NCBI RefSeq assembly: GCF_000721075.1
Contig: NZ_JOEQ01000006.1
Coordinates: 182,482 to 246,481, forward strand
DNA: 64,000 nucleotides
From: Streptosporangium amethystogenes
GTDB taxonomy: Bacteria > Actinomycetota > Actinomycetes > Streptosporangiales > Streptosporangiaceae
Direction: 5' to 3'
Shown piece by piece: positions 43,844 through 53,708 of this stretch (positions are counted from its first letter, which is position 1; every line of letters starts with the position of its first letter). The notes beneath the pieces were generated by a model, which searched no databases, was not told where the DNA came from, and saw only the letters and a program-made list of their open reading frames with translations. The translations under genes were made by a program, and so were the position numbers.

Positions 43844-45328
43844 ATGCCGAAGTCCGTACAGATGCCCCAGCTCGGTGAGAGCGTCACGGAGGGCACCGTC
43901 ACCCGTTGGCTGAAGAAGGAGGGCGAGCGCGTCGAGGCCGACGAGCCGCTTCTCGAAGTCTCCACCGACAAGGTCGACACCGAGATCCCGTCTCCGGCCG
44001 CGGGCATCCTCACGAAGATCGTGGTGGCCGAGGACGAGACGGTCGAGGTCGGCGCCGAGCTCGCCGTCATCGACGAGAACGGCACCGAGGGTGCCGCCCC
44101 GGCACAGGAGGCGGCCCCCGAACCGGAGCCCGAGCCCGAGCCGGCCCCCCAGCAGCAGGCACAGCCGGTCTCCTCGATCCCGCAGCCCGCCCCGCAGGCC
44201 CCCGCCCCGGCGCAGGCCCCCGCTCCCGCCCCGGCACCCGCGCAGGCCCCGGCACCCGCGCAGGCCCAGGCACCGGCCCCCCAGACCGTCCAGACCTCCC
44301 CGGCCGCGCCGCCGTCCCCGATCGCGACGGCACCGGCCGCCGAGCCCGCCGCCCAGCCCTCCGGTGAGAGCCCGTACGTCACCCCGCTGGTGCGCAAGCT
44401 CGCCGGCGAGCACGGCGTCGACCTCGACTCGCTGAGCGGCACCGGCGTCGGCGGTCGCATCCGCAAGCAGGACGTGCTGGAAGCGGCCCGCGACCAGCGC
44501 GAGCGGGCCTCGGCGGCCCAGGCCCCGGCCCCGCAGGCCGCCGCCCAGGCTCCGGCGGCCGCGCCCGCGCAGGCCCCCGAGGCGGTCGCGGTGGACACCA
44601 CGCTGCGCGGACGCACCGAGAAGATGTCGCGGCTGCGCCAGACCATCGCCAAGCGCATGGTCGAGTCGCTGCAGGTCTCGGCCCAGCTCACCACCGTGGT
44701 CGAGGTCGACGTCACCAAGATCGCGCAGCTGCGCGACCGCGCGAAGGCCGAGTTCCAGCGGCGTGAGGGCGTCAAGCTCTCGTTCATGCCGTTCTTCGCC
44801 CTCGCCACGATCGAGGCGCTCAAGCAGCACCCGAAGCTGAACGCCACGATCAACAGCGAGACCAATGAGGTCACCTACTTCGACGCCGAGCACCTGGCCT
44901 TCGCGACGGACACCGAGCGCGGCCTGATCGTTCCGGTGATCAAGGACGCGGGCGACCTCAACATCGCCGGGCTGGCCCGTAAGATCGCCGATCTGGCCGA
45001 GCGCACCCGCACCAACAAGGTGAGCCCGGACGAGCTCGGCGGCGGCACGTTCACGCTGACCAACACCGGCAGCCGGGGCGCGCTGTTCGACACGCCGATC
45101 CTCAACCAGCCGCAGGTCGGCATGCTGGGCACCGGCGCGGTCGTCAAGCGCCCGGTCGTCCTGGACACCGCCGAGGGCGAGGTCATCGCCGTCCGCTCGA
45201 TGGTCTACCTCGCGCTCAGCTACGACCACCGCCTGGTCGACGGCGCCGACGCCGCCCGCTTCCTGACGACGATCAAGCGTCGTCTGGAGGAGGGCCGCTT
45301 CGAGAACCAGCTGGGCCTCAACGCCTAG
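43844..45328 (+). CDS. sucB: Dihydrolipoamide acyltransferase (E2)
   Basis: 494 aa. One N-terminal lipoyl domain with the lipoyl Lys in [15 protein letters not shown] (Lys43), a long Pro/Ala/Gln linker (about 85-180), a peripheral subunit-binding domain (about 182-215; [20 protein letters not shown]), a second short linker, and a catalytic domain ending with the CoA-transferase motif [16 protein letters not shown]. It is the shared E2 of pyruvate/2-oxoglutarate complexes in actinobacteria (dlaT in mycobacteria), so the substrate may be either. lipB and lipA downstream supply its lipoate. Confidence 0.94.
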   Translation: MPKSVQMPQLGESVTEGTVTRWLKKEGERVEADEPLLEVSTDKVDTEIPSPAAGILTKIVVAEDETVEVGAELAVIDENGTEGAAPAQEAAPEPEPEPEPAPQQQAQPVSSIPQPAPQAPAPAQAPAPAPAPAQAPAPAQAQAPAPQTVQTSPAAPPSPIATAPAAEPAAQPSGESPYVTPLVRKLAGEHGVDLDSLSGTGVGGRIRKQDVLEAARDQRERASAAQAPAPQAAAQAPAAAPAQAPEAVAVDTTLRGRTEKMSRLRQTIAKRMVESLQVSAQLTTVVEVDVTKIAQLRDRAKAEFQRREGVKLSFMPFFALATIEALKQHPKLNATINSETNEVTYFDAEHLAFATDTERGLIVPVIKDAGDLNIAGLARKIADLAERTRTNKVSPDELGGGTFTLTNTGSRGALFDTPILNQPQVGMLGTGAVVKRPVVLDTAEGEVIAVRSMVYLALSYDHRLVDGADAARFLTTIKRRLEEGRFENQLGLNA

Positions 45329-45344
45329 ATCCTGTTCTCTCCCA

Positions 45345-45378
45345 CCGGGCCGGCCCGCGACTTCGCGGGCCGGCCCGG
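45345..45378 (+). terminator. Terminator after sucB
   Basis: A perfect 15-bp stem (45345-45359 with 45364-45378, loop ACTT) starts 16 nt after the sucB stop and ends the lpdA-sucB transcript. Confidence 0.85.
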
Positions 45379-45516
45379 CTCGTTCTCTCCCGCGTGTCGC
45401 GCCTCGCCTTTCCGGTACGCCAAAGGCGCCGGCAGTACGGGATCGGGGATCTCGCGGGAACGGCGCGAATCCGATCGGCCTCCGGTTTCCGAAGACCTCG
45501 GAGGAGGTCGATTACA

Positions 45517-46422
45517 TTGGCTGATATGACGATCATCGTGACCGGCTCCTCGGGCCTGCTGGGATCGGCTCTGGTCAAGAGCCTGCGGAACGACGGCGCC
45601 CGGGTGGTCCGGCTGGTGCGGCGGGCGCCACGAGACGACGACGAGTCCTGCTGGGACCCGGCGAAAGGGGTTGTCGACCCGGCGGTGCTGGAGGGTGCGG
45701 AGGCGGTGGTCCACCTCGCCGGCGCGGGTATCGGCGACCGGCGCTGGAGCGACGAGCACAAACGCGAGGTGGTCCGTAGCCGGGTCGAGGGGACCAGGAC
45801 TCTGGTGGGCGCACTGACCGCTCTGGCGGCGAGACCGGCGGCGCTGCTGTCCGGCTCGGCGATCGGCTTCTACGGCGACACCGGAGATCTGGCGGTGGAC
45901 GAGAGCGCGCCCGCGGGCACCGGGTTCCTCGCGCAGGAGGTCGTGGTGCCCTGGGAGGCGGAGACGGCACCCGCCGAGGAGGCCGGCATCCGGGTGGTGA
46001 GACTCCGCACCGGCCTGGTGCTGAGCGGACAGGGAGGCATGCTGTCCCGGCTGCTCCCCGTCTTCAAGCTGGGGCTGGGTGCCCCACTGGGTTCCGGGCG
46101 GCAGTACTGGTCATGGATCTCCATCGACGACTGGGTTCTCGCCGTACGACACATACTGAAAAATCCCGAAATCTCGGGGCCGGTGAACCTGACGGCACCC
46201 GAGCCGGTCACCAACGCGGAGTTCACCAAGGCGCTCGGAGCGGCCCTGCACCGGCCCACCATGCCGATCGCCGTACCCGGATTCGCGCTGCGCACGGTCA
46301 TCGGGGGGTTCGCGGAGGAGGGGGTGCTGACCGGGCAGCGGGTGCTGCCCCGGCGCCTCCTGGAGTCTGGTTACACGTTCCGGCATACGCACCTCAACGA
46401 GGCGCTGGCCGCCGTACTCTAG
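45517..46422 (+). CDS. TIGR01777-family NAD(P)-dependent epimerase
   Basis: 301 aa extended short-chain dehydrogenase of the SulA/YfcH-like TIGR01777 group. The Rossmann motif IIVTGSSGLLGSALV, HLAGAGIGDRRWSDEHK, SGSAIGFYGDTGD (SxxxYG active site) and YWSWISIDDWVLAV define the family. A DUF1731-type tail closes the protein. TTG at 45517 is chosen because GGAGGAGG lies 8 nt upstream; the ATG at 45526 is the alternative. The equivalent gene lies between dlaT and lipB in M. tuberculosis (Rv2216). The substrate is unknown. Confidence 0.87.
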   Translation: MADMTIIVTGSSGLLGSALVKSLRNDGARVVRLVRRAPRDDDESCWDPAKGVVDPAVLEGAEAVVHLAGAGIGDRRWSDEHKREVVRSRVEGTRTLVGALTALAARPAALLSGSAIGFYGDTGDLAVDESAPAGTGFLAQEVVVPWEAETAPAEEAGIRVVRLRTGLVLSGQGGMLSRLLPVFKLGLGAPLGSGRQYWSWISIDDWVLAVRHILKNPEISGPVNLTAPEPVTNAEFTKALGAALHRPTMPIAVPGFALRTVIGGFAEEGVLTGQRVLPRRLLESGYTFRHTHLNEALAAVL

Positions 46423-46460
46423 GGTCCCTGTTTCCGCCAAAGCCGTCGAAGAGGTCACGT

Positions 46461-47198
46461 ATGCGCAGTTCCGGGCAGTCTCACATCCTTGCCATCGGGG
46501 GTGGCTCGTTCCGCCCGTCCGAGCGCCACGGGTTCATAGAGGCGAGCGCGCTGCTGCGGTACGCCCTCGATCTGACCGGCCAGGACCGGCCGAAACTGGG
46601 CCTGCTCGCCACCGCCACCGGCGACGACGCCGACTGGCTGCTGAAGATGTACGGCGCCTTCCGCGAGTGGGACGTCGAGGTCAGCCACCTGACGGTGTTC
46701 CCGATGCCCAACGTCGAGGATCCGCGCGAGTGGGTGCTCGGCCAGGACGTCATCTACGTCAGCGGCGGCAGTGTGGCCAACCTGGCGGCCCTGTGGCGGC
46801 TGCACGGCCTGGACGAGATCTTCGAGGAGGCGTGGCGGGCCGGCGTGGTGCTGAGCGGCCAGAGCGCCGGGGCGCTCTGCTGGCACGTGGGCGGCAACAC
46901 CGACTCCTTCGGCCCGACGCTGCGGGTGTGGTCCGACGGCCTGGGCCTGCTGCCCCACTCGTGCGGCGTCCACTACGACTCCGACCCGCAGCGCCGCGCG
47001 CTGCTGCACGAGGCGGTGGCCTCGGGCGAACTGCCCGGGGGCTACGCGGCGGACGAGGGGGTGGCGCTGCACTATGTGGGCACCGAGTTCATCCAGGCCG
47101 TCAGCGTGCACCCGGACGCCTACGCCTACAAGGTCGAGCACGACGGGGCGGGTGGGGCCAAGGAGTTCCGCATCGAGCCTCGGCTTCTCACGTCGTGA
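46461..47198 (+). CDS. Peptidase E-like protein (S51)
   Basis: 245 aa cytoplasmic class I glutamine amidotransferase-like fold. The nucleophile Ser is in VVLSGQSAGALCWH, with preceding VIYVSGGSVANLAALW. His in CGVHYDSDPQRR is a triad candidate. Alpha-aspartyl dipeptidases cut Asp-X; related proteins include cyanophycinases, so the substrate is a guess. It lies between the TIGR01777 gene and lipB, with the lipB promoter close behind. Confidence 0.85.
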   Translation: MRSSGQSHILAIGGGSFRPSERHGFIEASALLRYALDLTGQDRPKLGLLATATGDDADWLLKMYGAFREWDVEVSHLTVFPMPNVEDPREWVLGQDVIYVSGGSVANLAALWRLHGLDEIFEEAWRAGVVLSGQSAGALCWHVGGNTDSFGPTLRVWSDGLGLLPHSCGVHYDSDPQRRALLHEAVASGELPGGYAADEGVALHYVGTEFIQAVSVHPDAYAYKVEHDGAGGAKEFRIEPRLLTS

Positions 47199-47214
47199 CC
47201 ACGAACGGGTCAAC

Positions 47215-47220
47215 TACTCT
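47215..47220 (+). promoter_or_regulatory. -10 box of leaderless lipB
   Basis: TACTCT ends 6 nt before GTG 47227. No SD is present, so lipB appears to be translated from a leaderless mRNA. Confidence 0.5.
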
Positions 47221-47226
47221 TGAGAC

Positions 47227-47904
47227 GTGAGTGACCTGGCAATCGTCCGTCTTGGCGTTGACTTCCCCTATGAACAGGCCTGGGATCTTCAGCGGCGCAT
47301 CCACGCACGCCGCGTGGCCGAGGAGATTCCCGACACCTGCCTGATGCTTGAGCACGCGCCGGTCTACACGGCGGGAAAACGAACCGCGCCGCACGAGAGG
47401 CCCTCCGACGGCACTCCCGTCGTCGAGGTCGACCGGGGCGGCCGGATCACCTGGCACGGCCCCGGCCAGCTGGTCGGCTACCCGATCATCAGGCTCGGCG
47501 GCCCGCTCGACGTGAACGCCTACGTGAGGCTCCTGGAGGAGACCCTGGTGGCCGTCTGCGCCGACTTCGGGGTGCAGGCGGGCCGGGTCCAGGGGCGCGG
47601 CGGCGTCTGGGTGGCCGGAGACCCCTCGCACGGCCTGCCGGACAGGAAGGTCGGGGCCATCGGCATCCGGGTCTCCGGCGGCGTCACGATGCACGGGTTC
47701 GCGCTCAACTGCTCCAACGACCCGAGCTGGTACAACCGGATCGTCCCGTGCGGCATCAGCGACGCCGGGATCTCCTCGCTGTCCGCCGAGACCGGCCGGC
47801 GGATCGTGGTCGACGAGGTCCTGCCGTACGCCGAGAAGCACCTGGCGGAGGCGCTCGGCGCGCGGGCCTTCGAGCTGCCCGAGGAGGACCTGTTCCGGCG
47901 CTGA
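47227..47904 (+). CDS. lipB: Octanoyl-ACP:protein octanoyltransferase
   Basis: 225 aa. Transfers octanoate from ACP to the lipoyl domain of E2 and GcvH. Motifs are [35 protein letters not shown] with catalytic Lys, [11 protein letters not shown], and the catalytic Cys in [12 protein letters not shown]. Start GTG at 47227 with a promoter box right before it. lipA follows 117 bp downstream and completes lipoate synthesis. Confidence 0.95.
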   Translation: MSDLAIVRLGVDFPYEQAWDLQRRIHARRVAEEIPDTCLMLEHAPVYTAGKRTAPHERPSDGTPVVEVDRGGRITWHGPGQLVGYPIIRLGGPLDVNAYVRLLEETLVAVCADFGVQAGRVQGRGGVWVAGDPSHGLPDRKVGAIGIRVSGGVTMHGFALNCSNDPSWYNRIVPCGISDAGISSLSAETGRRIVVDEVLPYAEKHLAEALGARAFELPEEDLFRR

Positions 47905-48021
47905 CCCCCGAAACCTCGCGGCTCGCGGTGGGACATAAGCTGGACGGGTGAGCGAGCGTGACCACATCCACCCCACCTCGACGTGCAACACCTCGGTCCT
48001 CCGACCGACGAAGGAGCTCGC

Positions 48022-48951
48022 ATGACCGTCGCACCCGAAGGGCGGAAGCTCCTCCGCCTGGAGGTCCGCAACGCCGAGACCCCCATCGAGAAGAAGCCCG
48101 AATGGATCAAGACCAGATTCAGGACGGGCCCGAACCACACCGAGCTGCGGGCGCTGGTCAAACGCGAGGGGCTGCACACGGTCTGCCAGGAGGCCGGATG
48201 CCCCAACATCTCCGAGTGCTGGGAGGACCGCGAGGCCACCTTCCTCATCGGCGGTGACCAGTGCACCCGGCGCTGTGACTTCTGCCAGATCGACACCGGC
48301 AAGCCCAAGGCGTACGACACCGACGAGCCGCGCCGGGTGGCCGACTCGGTCCGGCAGATGGGCCTCAACTACGCGACCGTTACCGGTGTCGCCCGCGACG
48401 ACCTGCCCGACGGCGGCGCGTGGCTGTACGCGGAGACCGCGCGGCAGATCCACGCGCTGCTACCCGGCTGCGGCGTCGAGCTGCTGGTGCCCGACTTCAA
48501 CGGCGACCAGGCCCAGCTGGAGGAGGTCTTCTCCGCCAGGCCCGAGGTGTTCGCGCACAACGTCGAGACCGTGCCGCGGATCTTCAAGCGCATCCGGCCC
48601 GCCTTCCGCTACGAGCGCTCCCTGGAAGTGATCACCAAGGCCCGTCAGGCCGGCCTGGTGACCAAGTCCAACCTGATCCTCGGCATGGGCGAGGAGCGCG
48701 AGGAGGTCGTCCAGGCCATGCGCGACCTGCACGAGGCCGGGTGCGACCTGCTCACCGTGACCCAGTACCTGCGACCCACCCCGCGCCACCACCCCGTCGA
48801 CCGCTGGGTGAAGCCGGAGGAGTTCGTGGAGCTGGGCAAGGAGGCGGAGGCCATCGGTTTCGCCGGGGTCCTGTCGGGGCCGCTGGTTCGCTCCTCCTAC
48901 CGGGCGGGCCGTCTGTACAAGCAGGCGGTCGAGGCCCGCCAGCACGCCTGA
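48022..48951 (+). CDS. lipA: Lipoyl synthase (radical SAM)
   Basis: 309 aa. Inserts two sulfurs into octanoyl groups. The auxiliary cluster motif CX4CX5C ([13 protein letters not shown]), the radical SAM motif CX3CX2C (CTRRCDFC) and the C-terminal RSSY (VRSSYRAG) that ligates the auxiliary cluster are all visible. ATG at 48022 has AAGGAG 6 nt upstream. Its clusters are candidates for delivery by ErpA, also in this window. Confidence 0.97.
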   Translation: MTVAPEGRKLLRLEVRNAETPIEKKPEWIKTRFRTGPNHTELRALVKREGLHTVCQEAGCPNISECWEDREATFLIGGDQCTRRCDFCQIDTGKPKAYDTDEPRRVADSVRQMGLNYATVTGVARDDLPDGGAWLYAETARQIHALLPGCGVELLVPDFNGDQAQLEEVFSARPEVFAHNVETVPRIFKRIRPAFRYERSLEVITKARQAGLVTKSNLILGMGEEREEVVQAMRDLHEAGCDLLTVTQYLRPTPRHHPVDRWVKPEEFVELGKEAEAIGFAGVLSGPLVRSSYRAGRLYKQAVEARQHA

Positions 48952-48975
48952 GCGGTCCGGTCTCACGGACCGTGG

Positions 48976-49015
48976 AACCGGAGGAACCCCACTCCCGAGC
49001 GGGGTTCCTCCGGTT
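48976..49015 (+). terminator. Terminator after lipA
   Basis: A perfect 15-bp stem (AACCGGAGGAACCCC with its complement, 10-nt loop) starts 24 nt after the lipA stop. Confidence 0.8.
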
Positions 49016-49221
49016 GGGGCGTCTGAGGTGCCCGCCTTCTCCAACGGTGTCGCCGCCTGAGCACAACCGTGACCAGATAATTCAGGTAAAAGTCGGCAGA
49101 GGCTTTTCTCTCCGCGATACCGGCCTTTCCGGTGCTCCGCGGCCTTCGGCCCGGTGCCGGACCCGGCACCGGGCAGGTCACGTTTTCACTTCTTGAGCCA
49201 TGGATTTGTATCCTTCAGAAC

Positions 49222-49902
49222 ATGGCCAAGAAGCCCGAAGACTCAGAGCGCCCGGGGCGCATCAAGCAACTCCGTATGATCGCGAAGATCATCAAGGAGG
49301 CCAACCCCAAGGGGATGCCGATCGTCTACGCCTCGGCGCTGGGCACGCTCGCGCTGTTCGTGGTGATCGGCCTGGTCACGGGCTGGTTCTGGTACCTGCT
49401 CTTCATCGGAATCCTGCTGGCCCTGACCGTCGGACTGGTGGTGTTCGGCCAGCTCGCCCAGAGGGCGCAGTACTCCATGCTGCACGGGCAGGTCGGCGCC
49501 GCAGCCGCGATCCTGCAGGGCATGCGCGGTAACTGGGAGGTCACCCCGGCCGTCGCGGTCACCCGAGACCAGGACATCGTGCACCGCGTGGTCGGCTACC
49601 CGGGCATCATCCTGGTCTCGGAGGGGCCGGGCAGCCGGGTGCAGAAGATGCTGGTCGCCGAGAAGAAGCGCGTCCAGCGAGTCGCGCTGGACGTGCCCGT
49701 CTACGACATCCAGTCCGGTGACGGCGAGGGGCAGATCCCGCTGGCCAAGCTGCAGCGGCACCTGATGAAGCTGCCCCGCAACCTCAAGAAGCCCGCCCTG
49801 TACGAGATCAACAACCGGCTGAAGGCCCTGCCTCAGACGCTGCCGATGCCCAAGGGCCCGCTGCCGCGCGGCGCGAAGATGCCCCGCCCGAAGATGCGCT
49901 GA
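49222..49902 (+). CDS. DUF4191 membrane protein
   Basis: 226 aa with a basic N-terminus, two membrane helices (about 34-52, GMPIVYASALGTLALFVVIG, and 55-75, WYLLFIGILLALTVGLVVF) and a cytoplasmic domain (VGAAAAILQGMRGNWEVTP, GPGSRVQKMLVAEKKRVQR) with a Lys/Pro-rich C-terminus (MPRPKMR). The DUF4191 family always follows lipA in many actinobacteria (Rv2219) and has no established function. TATCCT lies 7 nt before ATG 49222, which suggests a leaderless start. Confidence 0.85.
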   Translation: MAKKPEDSERPGRIKQLRMIAKIIKEANPKGMPIVYASALGTLALFVVIGLVTGWFWYLLFIGILLALTVGLVVFGQLAQRAQYSMLHGQVGAAAAILQGMRGNWEVTPAVAVTRDQDIVHRVVGYPGIILVSEGPGSRVQKMLVAEKKRVQRVALDVPVYDIQSGDGEGQIPLAKLQRHLMKLPRNLKKPALYEINNRLKALPQTLPMPKGPLPRGAKMPRPKMR

Positions 49903-50696
49903 TGGGCTCCGCCGGGGTGGGGCGCCATCAGGTGGACGCCGCGGCCACCTCCCGGGCCAACCGCGGCTGGTGGGACGGCGCCGCCGACGAGTACCAGGCC
50001 GAGCACGGGGAGTTCCTGCGCGACTCCGGGTTCGTCTGGTGTCCCGAGGGGCTGGACGAGGCCGATGCCCGCCTGCTGGGCGATGTCGCGGGCCAGAACG
50101 TGCTGGAGATCGGCTGCGGTGCCGGGCAGTGCGGGCGCTGGCTGACCGGCCAGGGCGCCAGGGTGGCCGCCTTCGACCTGTCCTTCCGCCAGCTTCAGCA
50201 TTCGCGCCGGATCGATCTGGACGCGGGCGCCGCGCTCCCCGTGGTCCAGGCCGACGCCGAGGTCCTGCCCTTCGCCGACGGGGCGTTCGACCTGGCCTGC
50301 TCGGCCTACGGCGCGCTGCCGTTCGTGGCTGACGCCGGAGCCGTCCTCGCCGAGGTCCACCGGGTGCTGCGCCCCGGGGGCCGCCTGGTCTTCTCGGTGA
50401 GCCACCCCATCCGCTGGGCCTTCCCCGACGATCCCGGCCCCGCCGGGCTGACCTCCGACCGCTCCTACTTCGACCGCTCGGCGTACGTGGAGATCGGCGA
50501 GGACGGGCGTCCGTCCTATGTCGAGCACCACCGCACGATGGCCGACTGGATCGGGCTCATCACCGCCTCCGGACTGGTGTTGCGGCACCTGACCGAGCCC
50601 GAGTGGCCGCCGGGCCACGACCGCGAGTGGGGCGGCTGGAGCCCACTGCGCGGCCGCCACCTGCCCGGCACCGCGATCTTCACCTGCGTCCGGTAG
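49902..50696 (+). CDS. Class I SAM-dependent methyltransferase
   Basis: 264 aa Methyltransf_11 protein: VLEIGCGAGQCGRWL (motif I), VAAFDLSFRQLQHS, VLPFADGAFDLACSAYGALP and VLRPGGRLVFSVSHPI. The N-terminal NRGWWDGAADEYQAEHGEF and C-terminal EWGGWSPLRGRHLPGTAIF are typical of a conserved actinobacterial group. Substrate unknown. Its ATG overlaps the stop of the DUF4191 gene (TGATG), so translation is coupled. Confidence 0.87.
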   Translation: MGSAGVGRHQVDAAATSRANRGWWDGAADEYQAEHGEFLRDSGFVWCPEGLDEADARLLGDVAGQNVLEIGCGAGQCGRWLTGQGARVAAFDLSFRQLQHSRRIDLDAGAALPVVQADAEVLPFADGAFDLACSAYGALPFVADAGAVLAEVHRVLRPGGRLVFSVSHPIRWAFPDDPGPAGLTSDRSYFDRSAYVEIGEDGRPSYVEHHRTMADWIGLITASGLVLRHLTEPEWPPGHDREWGGWSPLRGRHLPGTAIFTCVR

Positions 50697-50792
50697 ACGC
50701 GGCCGTTGTCACAGGGCCGGGGCGGCACCGATGGCACCCCGGCCCTTTCCCCACCTGCGGGAGATCGTCACGGGTCGGTCGGGAACGCGGGC

Positions 50793-51920
50793 CTAGCGGC
50801 CGGCACCGGCGGTCATGACGATCCGGCCGATCTCATCGAAGGTGCTGAAGTCTCCGCCGGAGACCAGGTTCTTGGTCACGGCGATCGCGATCCCGGTGGC
50901 CGTGTCGGCGTAGGCGGCCGAGCCACCGCTGCCCGCCATCCCGAACAGGGTGGGGGCGTCGAGCAGTTCGGTGGCGCCGATGGCGTACCCGAGGGACCTG
51001 GTGACCGGGGTGCCGGTGACCTCGTCCATGCCGGTGACCGCCACCTCGGTGATCTCTCGCAGCCGTTCCGGCGAGACGAGCCTGACCCCGTCCACCTCGC
51101 CCAGCAGGGCGGCGTACATGCGGGCCACGGCGCGGGCGGACATGGTGCCGCCCGCCGGGATGTCGGAGGTCAGCACGTCGGCACGGTTGCCGAAACCGGC
51201 GTCCGGCATCGCCGCCATCGGCGCCGCCGTGTAGCCGTCCACCACCCTGAAGAACGGCATGTCGGCGAACGTCTCCGCGGGCATCTCGAAATCGCTCGGC
51301 GCGTCCTCCAGCCTGGCCAGCCTGCCCAGTTCGGATTCCGGGACGCCGAAGAACAGCTCGCCGGCCACCCCGAGCGGTCCGGCGACCTCCTCCCGCAGGA
51401 CCTGCGAGATCGGCCTGCCGGTGCTCCGGCGGACGATCTCCCCGATGAGGTAACCGAACGACTGGGGGTGGTAGCCGGTCCTGGTGCCCGGCTCCCACCA
51501 GGGCCTGGCATCGGCGATCGCCGCGCACATCCCGTCCCAGTCGCACAGGTCCTCGGGCGTGGTCCCGGCGGGTACGCCGGGCACCCCCGTCGAGTGGATC
51601 AGGGCGTGCCGCACCGTCGCGCGTTCCTTGCCGTGGGCGCCGAACTCCGGCCACAGCTCGACGATCGGCGTGTCGTAGCCGAGAACGCCCCGCTCCACGA
51701 GCACGTGCACCACGGTCGAGGTGACGCCCTTGCCGGTCGAGGTGCTGTAGAACGGTGTGTCCGGCGTGACGGGACGCCCGGTGGCCGGGTCGGCGACGCC
51801 CCCGACGACGTCGACCACCGGTTCGCCGTGCCGGTACACGGCGACCTGCAGGCCCCGCTCGGCCCCGGACTCCACGAGCCTGTCGACCGCCTCCCGGACC
51901 TGCTTCTGCATATCGTTCAT
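50793..51920 (-). CDS. Serine beta-lactamase-like hydrolase (class C / esterase fold)
   Basis: 375 aa. The SxxK motif STGK (Ser61-Lys64, in FYSTSTGKGVTS), a Tyr motif in GTRTGYHPQSFGYLIGEIV and the C-terminal GMAGSGGSAAYADTA define the Beta-lactamase (PF00144) fold of esterases and D-aminopeptidases. No signal peptide is seen, so a cytoplasmic esterase is more likely than a beta-lactamase. ATG at 51920 has AAAGGG 6 nt upstream. It lies 86 bp downstream of the ECF sigma gene in the same direction. Confidence 0.85.
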   Translation of the reverse strand: MNDMQKQVREAVDRLVESGAERGLQVAVYRHGEPVVDVVGGVADPATGRPVTPDTPFYSTSTGKGVTSTVVHVLVERGVLGYDTPIVELWPEFGAHGKERATVRHALIHSTGVPGVPAGTTPEDLCDWDGMCAAIADARPWWEPGTRTGYHPQSFGYLIGEIVRRSTGRPISQVLREEVAGPLGVAGELFFGVPESELGRLARLEDAPSDFEMPAETFADMPFFRVVDGYTAAPMAAMPDAGFGNRADVLTSDIPAGGTMSARAVARMYAALLGEVDGVRLVSPERLREITEVAVTGMDEVTGTPVTRSLGYAIGATELLDAPTLFGMAGSGGSAAYADTATGIAIAVTKNLVSGGDFSTFDEIGRIVMTAGAGR

Positions 51921-52006
51921 GATCATCCCTTTCGCACCGCGGTGTGTGACCGTTACGACGGCCGCGGGCCGCGAAAGGAATCGCTCCGGGGACCCGGCGG
52001 CGTCCG

Positions 52007-53032
52007 TCACAGCGCCGCAGGGAGGCCGAACTCCGGGAAGATCTCGGCGCCGAAGGTGGTGATCTGGGTCACCACCCCGCCCTCGACCCGCAGGACACCG
52101 AGCCACGACCCCTGGTACCCGGACTCGCCCGGGCGCCTGAGGTAGGCCGCCGCCGCGGGTTGCCGGTTGGCGCGGGTGGGCAGGACGCGCCAGTCACCCC
52201 ATGCCTCGGGGCCGATCATCGCCGGACGCCACGCCTCGACGATCGCCTCGCCACCCAGGATCCAGATCGGGGCCGGCGGCATCGTCTGCCAGGCGTCCGC
52301 GCGCAGCACCTCGGCCAGGACCTCGGGATCCGCCTGCTCGACGGCGTCCATGTAGCGTCGCAACGCCGCGCGTTCCTCCTCGGTCGGATCCGAGGAGGGC
52401 GCCCACTCCAGACGCTGCGCGGGCAGGTGCTCCCGCATCGTCGACCGGGCCCGTTGCAGGGCGCTCTTCACCGCCACGACGCTCACCTCCAGCAGCGCGG
52501 CGGCCTCCTGCGCCGACCAGCCGAGCACGTCGCGCAGGATCAGCACCACCCGCTGCCGGGGAGGCAGGTGCTGAATGGCCACCAGGAAGGCCAGCTCGAT
52601 CGTCTCCTTGGCGACCACCTCGGCGTCCGGCTCGGCGCCGGCGGGCGCGGGCGGCTCCAGGAGCCGGTCCGGGTACGGACGCAACCAGAAGACCTCGGTC
52701 GGTGCCGGTGAGGGTACGCCGGAGGTGGCCAGTACCGGCGCTTCACGCGGGCGTGGGCGGCGCGGGTGGCGGTCGAGGAAGTCCAGACAGGCGTTGGTCG
52801 CGATCCGGTACAGCCAGGCCCTGAAGGTCGAGCGCCCCTGGAAGCTCTCCCGCCTGCGCCAGGCGCGCAGGAACGTCTCCTGCACCAGGTCCTCCGACTC
52901 CTCGAAGGAGCCGAGCATCCGGTAACAGTGCACCCGCAGCTCCCGCCGGTACCTCTCGACGAGCGCGCCGAACGCCGGCTCGTCACCCGCCAGCGCGGCG
53001 GCCAGGACCGCTCTCTCCTCTTCCTCGACCAC
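52007..53032 (-). CDS. ECF-type sigma-70 factor with C-terminal SnoaL-like domain
   Basis: 341 aa. Sigma region 2 (about 14-80; YRMLGSFEESEDLVQETFLRAW), region 4 (about 145-205; IQHLPPRQRVVLILRDVLGW, VSVVAVKSALQRARSTM), then a SnoaL/NTF2-like domain (about 215-341; YMDAVEQADPEVLAEVL, PTRANRQPAAAAYL). This SigG/ECF41-like arrangement lacks an anti-sigma gene; the C-terminal domain itself regulates activity in characterised members. The adjacent serine hydrolase may be its target, inferred from position only. Confidence 0.9.
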   Translation of the reverse strand: MVEEEERAVLAAALAGDEPAFGALVERYRRELRVHCYRMLGSFEESEDLVQETFLRAWRRRESFQGRSTFRAWLYRIATNACLDFLDRHPRRPRPREAPVLATSGVPSPAPTEVFWLRPYPDRLLEPPAPAGAEPDAEVVAKETIELAFLVAIQHLPPRQRVVLILRDVLGWSAQEAAALLEVSVVAVKSALQRARSTMREHLPAQRLEWAPSSDPTEEERAALRRYMDAVEQADPEVLAEVLRADAWQTMPPAPIWILGGEAIVEAWRPAMIGPEAWGDWRVLPTRANRQPAAAAYLRRPGESGYQGSWLGVLRVEGGVVTQITTFGAEIFPEFGLPAAL

Positions 53033-53131
53033 AACGACATCCCTCCCACACTGCGGCCCGCCCGGCGCGGCCGCCCGCCGTTGTGACGGCCGCCGGAGGG
53101 AAAAGGAATCAGCTGCGGGCGTGAGGACGCC

Positions 53132-53593
53132 TCAGAGACGTACGACCACGGTGTTCGCCGTACGGTCGTGCAGGCCCCGCTGGTCGCGGTCCCAGATGAG
53201 GGCGGGCAGGGCCAGGCAGAGCAGGACGGTCCGTACCAGCACGGAGACGAACCCGGGGCGGCCGCCGCCGAGCGCGGCGACCCTGATGCCGAACAGGCGC
53301 ATCCCGAAGGTCATCCCCATGGTGCCCACCAGCAGGAGGTATTCGGCGGCCAGGACCAGGATCGGGACCCAGGCCGAATGAGTGGGGTCGATCCGCAGGA
53401 GCCCCTGGGTGATGGCCCAGGTGCAGATCAGCCAGTCGACCACGATGGCACCGAGCCTGCGGCCGAATCCGGCCACCGAGCCGCTGCCCTCCGCGGGCAA
53501 CCCGAGCCGCTCCCCCGGATAACCGAGGTCGACTCCGGCCGACCTGACGCCGCCGAGCCAGGTCTGGGTCCAACGCGGCTGCTTGCTGCTCAT
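53132..53593 (-). CDS. RDD-family membrane protein
   Basis: 153 aa. RDD fold: GFGRRLGAIVVDWLICTWAI, two or three membrane helices (about 50-68, 78-102, 115-132), and the characteristic MTFGMRLFGIRVAALGGG with the Arg and Asp residues that name the family. RDD proteins are proposed transporters or ion-homeostasis factors. It precedes glnA with one gene between, as in mycobacteria (Rv2219A before glnA1). ATG at 53593 is chosen at the conserved N-terminus. Confidence 0.85.
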   Translation of the reverse strand: MSSKQPRWTQTWLGGVRSAGVDLGYPGERLGLPAEGSGSVAGFGRRLGAIVVDWLICTWAITQGLLRIDPTHSAWVPILVLAAEYLLLVGTMGMTFGMRLFGIRVAALGGGRPGFVSVLVRTVLLCLALPALIWDRDQRGLHDRTANTVVVRL

Positions 53594-53708
53594 GGTCCCA
53601 ACGGTATCCGCCCCGGGTACCGCCCTCGTACTCGCCCGGATCGGCTGGCGAGACAGGGCGAAAGCCATAGATCATATATGTCGGCATCTCAATCAGCGCA
53701 TTCCCCCC

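Noticed and set aside
44090..44370. Repetitive Pro/Ala/Gln coding DNA as a tandem repeat or CRISPR-like array
   Set aside because: It encodes the flexible linker of the E2 subunit after the lipoyl domain and has no regular spacer/repeat structure.
50793..51920. Serine hydrolase as an antibiotic-resistance beta-lactamase
   Set aside because: No signal peptide and an esterase-like Tyr-His-Pro motif instead of Tyr-x-Asn; it more likely acts inside the cell.
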